NCBI GenBank assembly: GCA_964510785.1
Contig: CAZECM010000050.1
Span: 1-23,955 of the forward strand
Origin: JAAYZM01 sp964510785
Lineage (GTDB): Bacteria; Actinomycetota; Actinomycetes; Actinomycetales; Cellulomonadaceae
Direction: 5' to 3'
Length of the DNA stretch: 23,955 nucleotides
Position 1 is the first letter of the stretch. Each line of letters begins with the position of its first letter. This document shows, piece by piece, positions 18,212 through 23,955 of this stretch. Position numbers and translations under genes: made by a program. The notes under the pieces are model-generated. The model was given only the letters and a program-made list of their open reading frames with translations, searched no databases and was not told the origin of the DNA.

Positions 18212-18955
18212 ATGTCCCGAGTCCTCGTCGTCGGCGAGTCGTGGTTCGTCCACTCGATCCACCAGAAGGGCTTCGACTCCTTCACCACCTCGGAGTACGA
18301 GGAGGGCGGCACGGTGTTCCTCGAGGCGCTGCGCTCGCGCGGCCACGAGGTCACGTACGTGCCCTCGCACCTCATCCACGAGAAGCTGCCGAGCACGGCC
18401 GAGGGCTACGACGCGTTCGACGTGGTGATCATCTCCGACGTCGGCGCCAACTCGTTCCAGCTCGCGCCCGTCACGTTCAATCAGTCCGTGCCCACCCCGG
18501 ACAAGACCGAGCTGCTGCGCGGCTGGGTCGAGCGGGGCGGCGCCGTGGTCATGATCGGTGGCTACCTGACCTTCACGGGGATCGACGCGAAGGGCCGCTG
18601 GGCGCACGCTCCGCTCGCCGCCGCGCTGCCCGTGACGCTCCTCGACCGAGACGACCGCGTCGAGCTGCCGGGCGGGAGCGAGCCCGAGGTCACGGCCCCG
18701 GGCCACACCGTCACCGAGGGCCTCGACGCGCGCTGGCCCGCGCTCCTGGGCCTCAACGAGGTCGCCGCGAAGGACGACGCCGAGGTGCTCGCCGTGTGCG
18801 CCGGGCACCCGCTGCTCGTCGTCGGCCACTACGGCGAGGGTCGCAGCGCCGCCTTCACGTCCGACATCGCCCCGCACTGGGCGCCCCCGGAGTTCCTCGC
18901 GTGGGAAGGGTACGCCGAGCTGTTCGACCGCCTCGTGCGTTGGCTCACGGCGTGA
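18212..18955 (+). CDS. GATase1-like protein (probable PF07090 type), no obvious catalytic Cys
   Basis: A 247-aa cytoplasmic protein with the alternating strands of a flavodoxin/class I glutamine-amidotransferase-like fold: VLVVGESWF (4-12), VVIISD (71-76), VVMIGGYLTF (112-121) and LLVVGHYGEGRSAAFTSD (201-218). It resembles the uncharacterised Salmonella STM3548-type group. At the nucleophile-elbow position where a class I amidotransferase has Cys, the sequence reads IGGYLTF; the only Cys is C196 in AVCAGHP. It is therefore unlikely to be a glutaminase and may be a ligand-binding or hydrolase relative. ATG 18212 has GGAGG with 6-nt spacing. It is 41 bp after the phosphotriesterase-like gene and overlaps the deaminase gene by 4 bp. 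Confidence 0.8.
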   Translation: MSRVLVVGESWFVHSIHQKGFDSFTTSEYEEGGTVFLEALRSRGHEVTYVPSHLIHEKLPSTAEGYDAFDVVIISDVGANSFQLAPVTFNQSVPTPDKTELLRGWVERGGAVVMIGGYLTFTGIDAKGRWAHAPLAAALPVTLLDRDDRVELPGGSEPEVTAPGHTVTEGLDARWPALLGLNEVAAKDDAEVLAVCAGHPLLVVGHYGEGRSAAFTSDIAPHWAPPEFLAWEGYAELFDRLVRWLTA

Positions 18956-19977
18956 GCGGGGCCGACGGCGGACTGCCCGACGACGGCGCACCCGTGCCTG
19001 ACGGCGCCGCCGCGCGACTGCGGGCCATGCCCAAGGTCGAGCTGCACTGCCACCTCGAGGGCTGTGTGCGCCCGGAGACGTTCGTCGAGCTCGCGGCACG
19101 TCGCGGTGTCGCCCTGCCGACCGGGGACCCGGCGCGCGTGTACGACTATCGCGACATGGCGAGCTTCATGGTGGTGTTCGAGCGGCTGTGCGCCGCCGTC
19201 GTCGACCACGAGGACCTCGTGCGGATCACGCGCGAGGCCCTCCTCGACGCCGCGTCGTGGGGCGTGGTCTACCGCGAGATGTTCGTCAACCCGACGCTGC
19301 ACCCGACGTTCACCTACCCCGAGCTCGTCGCCGCGCTCGCGGAGGGCGCCGCGGCGGCCCGCACCGAGACCGGCATCGTGACGAGGTTCATCCCGTCGGT
19401 GTACCGGGGCCACGACGCCGCCGCCGCAACCGCGACGGCCCGCGCGATGGTCGAGCACCCGCACGAGCTCGTGGTCGGGCTCGGCATGGACGGCGACGAG
19501 CGGGAGGGGCCGCCCGAGCGCTTCGCCGAGGCGTACGCGATCGCCCGGGAGGCCGGGCTGGGACTGACGGCCCACGCCGGGGAGCGCTTCGACGCGGCCG
19601 AGGTACGCACGTGCCTCGACGTCCTCGGGTGCACGCGCATCGACCACGGCTACGCCCTCGCGCGGGACGCCGAGCTGCTCGCCCGGGTCCGGGACGCCGG
19701 CATCCTCGTGACCTACGCGTGGCTCTCCACGACGTACAACTACGACGGTCCGACGGCGGACCACCCCTTCCTCGCGCTCCACCGCGGCGGGGTTGCGATG
19801 TCGCTCGGGAGCGACGACCCCGCGATGGGCGGCACGACGCTCGTGGGCGACCACCTCGCCGTCGCCCGGGAGCTCGGCCTCACCGAGACGGACTTCGTGG
19901 CCCAGAACCGCGCGGCGCTCGACGCCTCGTGGCTCACCGGGCCAGATCTGGAGCTCGTGCGCGCGCGACTGTGGTGA
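18952..19977 (+). CDS. Adenosine deaminase-family protein
   Basis: A 341-aa TIM-barrel deaminase. All catalytic landmarks of the family are present: H32 and H34 in ELHCHLEG, H208 and E211 in HAGE, H232 in RIDHG, and D288-D289 in GSDDP (the usual form is NTDDP). It should hydrolyse an amino-purine nucleoside or base, for example adenosine to inosine, which would then be a hydrolase substrate; adenine or modified purines are possible alternatives. GTG 18952 is taken as start because it forms a GTGA overlap with the preceding stop. The first 25 residues are low-complexity and an ATG at 19027 just before PKVELHCH is an alternative. It is last in the unit controlled by O2. Confidence 0.88.
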   Translation: MSGADGGLPDDGAPVPDGAAARLRAMPKVELHCHLEGCVRPETFVELAARRGVALPTGDPARVYDYRDMASFMVVFERLCAAVVDHEDLVRITREALLDAASWGVVYREMFVNPTLHPTFTYPELVAALAEGAAAARTETGIVTRFIPSVYRGHDAAAATATARAMVEHPHELVVGLGMDGDEREGPPERFAEAYAIAREAGLGLTAHAGERFDAAEVRTCLDVLGCTRIDHGYALARDAELLARVRDAGILVTYAWLSTTYNYDGPTADHPFLALHRGGVAMSLGSDDPAMGGTTLVGDHLAVARELGLTETDFVAQNRAALDASWLTGPDLELVRARLW

Positions 19978-19999
19978 GGGCCCCGCCGGGTCGCAGCAC

Positions 20000-20029
20000 T
20001 TGTTCTAGTACTACTCATACAACTATGCT
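20000..20029 (+). promoter_or_regulatory. Predicted promoter of a leaderless GntR-type transcript
   Basis: TTGTTC (20000-20005), an 18-bp AT-rich spacer and TATGCT (20024-20029). The expected start is at or next to the ATG at 20036, and no Shine-Dalgarno precedes that ATG, so the message is probably leaderless. An 8-bp palindrome TAGTACTA (20006-20013) sits in the spacer and could be part of an autoregulatory GntR operator. This is the most AT-rich stretch of the region. Confidence 0.6.
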
Positions 20030-20035
20030 TGGCGC

Positions 20036-20437
20036 ATGCTCTTCCGCATCGACCCCTCGACCGCCCAGCCGCTCTTCGAGCAGCTCGCGGCCCAGGTGCG
20101 CACGGCAGCGGCCCGGGGTGAGCTGGCCCCCGGCACGCGACTTCCCGCCGCGCGGGACCTCGCGGCCTCCCTCGACGTCAACGTGCACACCGTGCTGCAC
20201 GCCTACCAGGACCTGCGCGACGAGGGCCTCATCGAGCTGCGCCGCGGGCGGGGCGCGGTCGTGACGGACCGAGCGGGACAGGACTATGGGCCGCTGCATG
20301 CCGCGCTGGACGCCGTCGTCGTCGAGGCCCGGCGCCTCGACCTGCACCCGGACGCCACCGCCGCCCTGCTGCGGGAGGCTCTCGCCACGGAACGACGGAC
20401 CACCCCACCCGGCCCCACCTCTGAGGAGACCTCGTGA
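20036..20437 (+). CDS. GntR-family regulator, YtrA-like
   Basis: A 133-aa repressor made of a winged helix-turn-helix (about 10-75) and a short C-terminal helical tail, without the large effector domain of FadR or HutC members; this size and arrangement define the YtrA group. The recognition segment is LPAARDLAASLDVNVHTVLH (36-55), followed by the wing at ELRRGRGAVVT. YtrA-type regulators usually control the membrane or transport gene next to them, and here the stop overlaps the start of such a gene by 4 bp (GTGA). The first codon is ATG at 20036 with no SD. The adjacent promoter lies immediately upstream. The effector is unknown. Confidence 0.92.
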   Translation: MLFRIDPSTAQPLFEQLAAQVRTAAARGELAPGTRLPAARDLAASLDVNVHTVLHAYQDLRDEGLIELRRGRGAVVTDRAGQDYGPLHAALDAVVVEARRLDLHPDATAALLREALATERRTTPPGPTSEETS

Positions 20438-21435
20438 CCATCCAGACCGCGCCCCGTCAGCGCGCCCCGCACCGGCTCGCGACCGCCCTCTGGACGCTCG
20501 CCGTGCCGCTCGCCGTCGCGGGCGCCGCCGCCGCGCAGGTCCTCGCGTGGCGCGACCGCCTGCCCGACCCGGTCGCCGTGCACTGGGGGCCGGACGGTGC
20601 GGACGGCTTCGGGAGCGTGACCGTGCTCCTCGCCCTCCCGCTCGGCGTCATCGTGCCCGCGTTCGCCCTCGGCATGTGGGCGCTCGGGACGTTCCTCGGC
20701 CACACCGCGCTGACCCGTCGCCTCGCCGCGGCGACGTCGGTCTGGAACGGCGTCTTCCTCTCGGGCGTCACGCTCACCACCGCGTGGGTCCAGCTCGACC
20801 TCCCGGACGCCGCCCGGGCCGGGGACGTCGCGACCGGCATGCTGGTGAGCCTCGCCGTGGCGAGCGGCCTCGCGTTCGTGGCCGGCCGGCTCACGCCCGG
20901 CGACCGCCCGCAACCGTCGAGCACCCCCGTCCCGGCCGACGCCGTCCGGCTCCCACTCGGCACGCACGAGCGGGCGAGCTGGGCGGGCACGGCGTCCCAG
21001 GCGGGTACGTGGCTCCTGGTCGCGACCGTGCTCGCCTCGGTCGCCCTCGTGGGCTGGGCGACCCGGGAGTGGGTCTTCACCGCGGCGTTCGTGGCACTCC
21101 TCGGCCTGCCCGTCCTCGCGTTCACCCAGTGGACGGTCACCGTGGACCACCGCGGGCTCACCGCCGTCGCACGCCTCGGGTGGCCGCGCCAGCACGTGCC
21201 GCTCGACGAGGTGGAGTCCGCCGGCGTCCGGGCGGTGCGGCCCTTCGGCGAGTTCGGCGGCTGGGGACTGCGCACGAGCGTCAAGGACGGCGCCACGGGC
21301 GTGGTCCTGCGGAGCGGCCCGGCGATCGAGGTGCACCGGACCGGCGGGCGGCGCTTCGTCGTCACGGTCGACGATGCCGAGACGGGCGCAGCCCTCCTGA
21401 ACGCGCTCGCGGCGCGCTCGAGGCTGGGCGGCTGA
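20434..21435 (+). CDS. DUF1648-type membrane protein
   Basis: A 333-aa membrane protein with about six hydrophobic segments (roughly 15-35, 63-85, 103-122, 133-152, 192-210, 213-232). The first loop holds LPDPVAVHWGPDGADGFG (43-60), the hallmark of DUF1648, which is also found in SdpI-like immunity proteins. The C-terminal third (about 235-333) is soluble and beta-rich, with a VTVDHRGLTAVARLGWPRQHVPL stretch resembling PH-like membrane-associated domains. GTG 20434 overlaps the GntR stop, so the pair is translationally coupled. Such GntR/DUF1648 pairs are common in actinobacteria, but no function is established that I can name. Confidence 0.82.
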   Translation: MTIQTAPRQRAPHRLATALWTLAVPLAVAGAAAAQVLAWRDRLPDPVAVHWGPDGADGFGSVTVLLALPLGVIVPAFALGMWALGTFLGHTALTRRLAAATSVWNGVFLSGVTLTTAWVQLDLPDAARAGDVATGMLVSLAVASGLAFVAGRLTPGDRPQPSSTPVPADAVRLPLGTHERASWAGTASQAGTWLLVATVLASVALVGWATREWVFTAAFVALLGLPVLAFTQWTVTVDHRGLTAVARLGWPRQHVPLDEVESAGVRAVRPFGEFGGWGLRTSVKDGATGVVLRSGPAIEVHRTGGRRFVVTVDDAETGAALLNALAARSRLGG

Positions 21436-21468
21436 AGACTTTGCGCCGTACCTCGATGCGAGGTCTTC
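21434..21468 (+). terminator. Possible terminator hairpin after the DUF1648 gene
   Basis: ACCTCG-ATG-CGAGGT (21450-21464) is a perfect 6-bp stem with a 3-nt loop, nested in weaker outer complementarity between GAAGAC (21434-21439) and GTCTTC (21463-21468). No U-tract follows. The remaining sequence to 21597 holds no gene or clear signal that I can support. Confidence 0.4.
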
Positions 21469-21597
21469 GGCCACCACCTCTCGGGTGAGCTGGGATGGTA
21501 CGGGAGGGATGTCTCACGATCCGGATGCTCTACGGGGCTTCTGGCGTCGTTCCCGCACGGGGCGCGTCCATGATGTGGGACGTACCAGGTCGTAACG

Positions 21598-21626
21598 TTG
21601 CCGCGCGCCCGGGACGTGGCTACCTT
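21598..21626 (+). promoter_or_regulatory. Predicted promoter of the Cys-leader/ABC transporter operon
   Basis: TTGCCG (21598-21603), a 17-bp spacer and TACCTT (21621-21626). The expected start near 21633 would give a leader of about 50 nt before the small ORF. Confidence 0.5.
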
Positions 21627-21634
21627 CGCCACGT
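21614..21634. promoter_or_regulatory. Inverted repeat spanning the -10 of the transporter promoter
   Basis: The arms ACGTGGC (21614-21620) and GCCACGT (21628-21634) are exact inverted repeats around a 7-bp spacer that contains the predicted -10 TACCTT. A site so placed would suit a repressor of sulfur-uptake genes. No regulator is encoded next to it. Confidence 0.5.
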
Positions 21635-21684
21635 TCGCAACACCGGCCGGCACCTCGGCCCACGCCCCGGGAGGAGGCAGCGCC

Positions 21685-21789
21685 ATGGCACGGACCACCG
21701 TCAGCCTGGCCCTGCCGATGCTGCGCGCCCGGAGCGCGCACGCACTGAGCCCGGAGTGTTGTCGCAGCGCGTGTCCCTGCGCGGCCTGA
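21685..21789 (+). CDS. 34-aa Cys-rich leader peptide
   Basis: A small ORF starting with ATG after a very strong GGGAGGAGG about 7 nt upstream, stronger than the SD of the genes that follow. The peptide ends in ECCRSACPCAA, with four Cys in the last ten residues (25, 26, 30, 32); three use TGT, a codon that is rare in such GC-rich DNA. It stands 137 bp before the ABC ATPase gene of a sulfonate-type transporter. Cys-rich short ORFs before sulfur genes are known in mycobacteria as cysteine-responsive attenuators, and similar 'putative leader peptides' occur in Streptomyces. A regulatory leader that senses Cys-tRNA supply is inferred. A trans-acting small protein is less likely. Confidence 0.72.
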   Translation: MARTTVSLALPMLRARSAHALSPECCRSACPCAA

Positions 21790-21885
21790 CGCCGCCCTCT
21801 GCCTGACGGCGCGGCCCGAGCCGCCTGCCTTCCGGCCCCTGACCCAGGTCTCACCGCTGCGACGCGGACCTCGAACGCCGAGGTC
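21781..21885 (+). promoter_or_regulatory. Possible attenuator: competing hairpins after the Cys leader
   Basis: GCGGC-CTGAC-GCCGC (21781-21795) contains the leader stop codon and excludes CGCCG (21790-21794) pairing with CGGCG (21807-21811). Further on, GACCTCG-AACGC-CGAGGTC (21867-21885) is a perfect 7-bp stem that competes with AGGTC (21846-21850) pairing with GACCT (21867-21871). Short GC stems arise easily here, so only the 7-bp stem is convincing alone. Confidence 0.4.
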
Positions 21886-21926
21886 ACGCCGCGACCGCGT
21901 GTGAGCCACGACCGATGAGGACACCC

Positions 21927-22769
21927 ATGGCCACGACCACGACGGCCGTTCGCGAGCAGCTCAGCACCGCGCAACCGGTGCACCTGAGCGGGGTCGGGCG
22001 CACGTTCGACACCCCGAACGGACCCCGTCCCGTGCTGCGCGACGTCGAGCTCGAGATCGCCTCGGGCGAGATCCTCGCCATCATCGGCGCCTCGGGCTGC
22101 GGCAAGTCGACGCTGCTGCGCCAGGTGATCGGCCTCGACCGACCGGACGCCGGGGACATCCTCATCGCGGACTCCCCGACCCACGACATCGACCCGCGCG
22201 TCGCCATCGCCTTCCAGGAGCCCCGGCTCCTCCCCTGGCGCACGCTCGCCCAGAACGTCGCGCTCGGGCTGCCCAAGGGCACTGCCAGCGAGGTCGGCAA
22301 GCTCCGCGTCACCGAGCTCCTCGCGCTCGTGGGGCTCGAGGAGTCGGCGGGCCTGCGGCCCCGTCAGGTCTCGGGCGGCATGGCCCAGCGCGCGTCGCTC
22401 GCCCGGGCGCTGGCCCGCAACCCCGGGGTGCTGCTGCTCGACGAGCCGTTCGGAGCGCTCGACGCCCTGACCCGGCTCAAGATGCAGGACCTGCTGCTCG
22501 AGATCCACGCCGCCGAGCCCACGACGGTCATCCTCGTGACGCACGACGTCGAGGAGGCCCTCTTCCTCGCGGACCGGGTCGTCCTGCTCGACAACCTCGC
22601 GCTCGGCGCGGAGCAGTCGATCCAGTCCGTGACCGTGGTCCCCGGCGAGCGCCCCAGGGACCGCACCGCCGTCGAGCTCACCGAGCTGCGCGCGAGCCTC
22701 CTCGAGGGTCTCGGCGTCTCGACGCACCACGCCCCGTCGCCCGACCCGGACACCCACCACTCGATCTAG
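21927..22769 (+). CDS. ABC transporter ATPase, sulfonate/nitrate/taurine type (SsuB-like)
   Basis: A 280-aa single-NBD ATPase. It has Walker A GASGCGKST (54-62), Q-loop Q97 in FQEPRLLPW, signature VSGGMAQR (148-155), Walker B LLLDEPFGALD (169-179) and H206 in THDVEEAL. FQEPRLLPW and DEPFGALD are characteristic of the SsuB/TauB/NrtD branch. It energises uptake with the lipoprotein encoded next and a permease not seen in the window. ATG 21927 is preferred because GAGGA lies 6-7 nt upstream; an in-frame ATG at 21915 would add four residues with a poorer SD. The C-terminal 30 residues are His/Pro/Asp-rich and not conserved in the family. Regulation by the Cys-rich leader is likely. Confidence 0.92.
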   Translation: MATTTTAVREQLSTAQPVHLSGVGRTFDTPNGPRPVLRDVELEIASGEILAIIGASGCGKSTLLRQVIGLDRPDAGDILIADSPTHDIDPRVAIAFQEPRLLPWRTLAQNVALGLPKGTASEVGKLRVTELLALVGLEESAGLRPRQVSGGMAQRASLARALARNPGVLLLDEPFGALDALTRLKMQDLLLEIHAAEPTTVILVTHDVEEALFLADRVVLLDNLALGAEQSIQSVTVVPGERPRDRTAVELTELRASLLEGLGVSTHHAPSPDPDTHHSI

Positions 22770-22843
22770 GCACCCGCCTCCGGTCCAACGCCCCTTCCCA
22801 CGCAGTACCCCACTCCCGCCCGCGGGACCAACCAGGAGAACCC

Positions 22844-23896
22844 ATGAAGATCCGACGCTCACTGTCCATCGCCGCCGCAGTCACGACCGCCGCCCTGCTG
22901 CTGAGCGGCTGCGTCGCCGGCGAGGGCTCACCGAACGCCGAGACCACCACGCAGGCCCAGGGCACCGAGGACGGCGCCACCTGGAGCAAGGACACCCTGA
23001 ACATCGACTGGGCGACCTACTCCCCGCTCTCGATCATCCTCAAGGAGAAGGGCTGGATCGAGGCGACCCTCGGTGACAGCGTGACCGTCAACTGGCTGCA
23101 GTCCGCCGGCTCCAACAAGGCCAACGAGGCGCTGCGGGCCAACGCCGTCGACGTCGGCTCGACGGCCGGCTCGGCCGCCCTGCTCGCCCGCTCCAACGGC
23201 TCGCCCATCAAGACGATCGCCCTGTACTCGCAGCCCGAGTGGGCCGCGATCGTAGCGCCCGCCGGCTCCGACATCACCACGGTGGCGGACCTCAAGGGCA
23301 AGCAGGTCGCCGCGACCAAGGGCACCGACCCGTACTTCTTCCTGCTGCAGGCGCTGCAGGAGGCCGGCGTCGGCCTCGACGAGGTCACGGTCGAGAACCT
23401 GCAGCACGCCGACGGCCGCACGGCCCTCGAGACGGGCGCCGTCGACGCATGGTCGGGCCTCGACCCGCTCATGGCCACCTCGGAGATCGAGGCCGGCTCG
23501 ACGCTCATCTACCGCAACATCGACTTCAACACCTACGGCTTCCTCAACGCGACCGAGGACTTCGTGACGAACCACGCCGACATCGCCCAGGTCGTCGTCG
23601 ACGCCTACGAGAAGGCACGCCTGTACGCGCTCGAGAACCTCGACGAGACCGTGGCACTCCTCGCGGAGGCGTCCGGCGTCTCGACCGAGGTCGCCGAGAA
23701 GGTCATCAAGGAGCGCACCAACCTCGACCTTCCCGTCGTCCCGGGCGACCAGCAGCGCGCCGTCCTCGAGATCGTCGGCCCGATCTTCGTCGAGTCCGGC
23801 GACGTCGCCAACCAGGGCCTCATCGACACCGCGCTCGACGAGCTCCTCTTCCCGACCTTCGCCGAGAAGGCCGACCCGGCGAACATCACCGAGTAG
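22844..23896 (+). CDS. Sulfonate-type substrate-binding lipoprotein (SsuA-like)
   Basis: A 350-aa extracytoplasmic lipoprotein with a lipobox LLSGC (acylated Cys23) and a Thr/Gln/Glu-rich linker to about residue 45. The mature domain has the SsuA/TauA/NMT1 pattern: LNIDWATYSPLSIILKEKGW, NKANEALRANAVDVGSTAG, DLKGKQVAATKGTDPYFFLL and ETGAVDAWSGLDP. Substrate is probably an aliphatic sulfonate or another organosulfur compound; nitrate, taurine or a pyrimidine precursor cannot be excluded from sequence alone. ATG 22844 has AGGAGA with 6-nt spacing. It lies 74 bp after the ATPase gene, an interval with nothing but its SD. A large hairpin follows its stop by 7 nt. Confidence 0.91.
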   Translation: MKIRRSLSIAAAVTTAALLLSGCVAGEGSPNAETTTQAQGTEDGATWSKDTLNIDWATYSPLSIILKEKGWIEATLGDSVTVNWLQSAGSNKANEALRANAVDVGSTAGSAALLARSNGSPIKTIALYSQPEWAAIVAPAGSDITTVADLKGKQVAATKGTDPYFFLLQALQEAGVGLDEVTVENLQHADGRTALETGAVDAWSGLDPLMATSEIEAGSTLIYRNIDFNTYGFLNATEDFVTNHADIAQVVVDAYEKARLYALENLDETVALLAEASGVSTEVAEKVIKERTNLDLPVVPGDQQRAVLEIVGPIFVESGDVANQGLIDTALDELLFPTFAEKADPANITE

Positions 23897-23903
23897 CACC
23901 GTC

Positions 23904-23940
23904 CGCTCCGGGGCGGGGCACCACGCCCCGCCCCGGAGCG
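23904..23940 (+). terminator. 16-bp perfect hairpin after the substrate-binding protein gene
   Basis: CGCTCCGGGGCGGGGC (23904-23919), a 5-nt loop and its exact complement (23925-23940). No U-tract is visible. It could end the transcript, or act as a 3'-protecting structure inside the operon if the missing permease gene lies to the right, as with the hairpin after the BMP gene at 12593-12640. Confidence 0.75.
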
Positions 23941-23955
23941 CGATCCCGCACGAGA

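Noticed and set aside
21587..21606. A TAACGTTG core like that of operator O1, upstream of the Cys-leader promoter
   Set aside because: The 8-bp core matches but the flanking arms do not (about 12 of 20 positions), so it was not called a LacI operator.

Overview
The window is very GC-rich with dense, overlapping genes and mixed ATG/GTG starts, which fits a high-GC actinobacterium. A Cellulomonas-like member of the Micrococcales is my guess from overall protein style, not a demonstrated assignment.

Layout. (1) 2-876 (+): the 3' end of cysK and a complete cysE, the two steps from serine to cysteine. (2) 867-14723 (-): a run of 12 co-oriented genes that looks like one roughly 14-kb operon. In transcription order it encodes ribokinase, a BMP-type nucleoside-binding lipoprotein, a two-NBD ATPase fused in frame to a permease, a second permease, four paralogous nucleoside hydrolases, an SDR dehydrogenase, an MFS transporter, pseudouridine-5'-phosphate glycosidase (psuG) and a PfkB kinase (probable pseudouridine kinase). 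Most junctions are 1-4 bp overlaps. (3) 14915-15916 (+): a divergent LacI-family regulator. (4) 15944-16873 (-): a fifth nucleoside hydrolase, convergent with lacI. (5) 17100-19977 (+): a phosphotriesterase-like hydrolase, a GATase1-like protein without an obvious catalytic Cys, and an adenosine-deaminase-family enzyme. (6) 20036-21435 (+): a YtrA-type GntR regulator and a DUF1648-type membrane protein, apparently from a leaderless promoter. (7) 21598-23955 (+): a promoter, a 34-aa Cys-rich leader ORF, a sulfonate/nitrate/taurine-type ABC ATPase and its lipoprotein substrate-binding protein. The permease is presumably beyond the right edge.

How the genes fit together. The core is a nucleoside and pseudouridine scavenging system. 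Nucleosides enter through the BMP/ABC importer (or the MFS carrier), hydrolases release base and ribose, and ribokinase feeds ribose-5-P to the pentose phosphate pathway. The C-nucleoside pseudouridine, which ordinary hydrolases cannot cleave, is handled by kinase plus PsuG. The LacI protein probably controls the whole locus: related CG-centred palindromes lie at the rbsK/lacI promoter region (14745-14764), upstream of the fifth hydrolase (16914-16933) and just after the predicted start of the phosphotriesterase operon (17011-17032). The SDR, phosphotriesterase-like and deaminase genes have no assigned substrate and may make this more than a standard ribonucleoside pathway.

The most interesting points are five hydrolase paralogues in an alternating subtype order, the ATPase-permease fusion, the shared operator set, the mycofactocin-type SDR signature, and the Cys-rich leader before the sulfur-type transporter.
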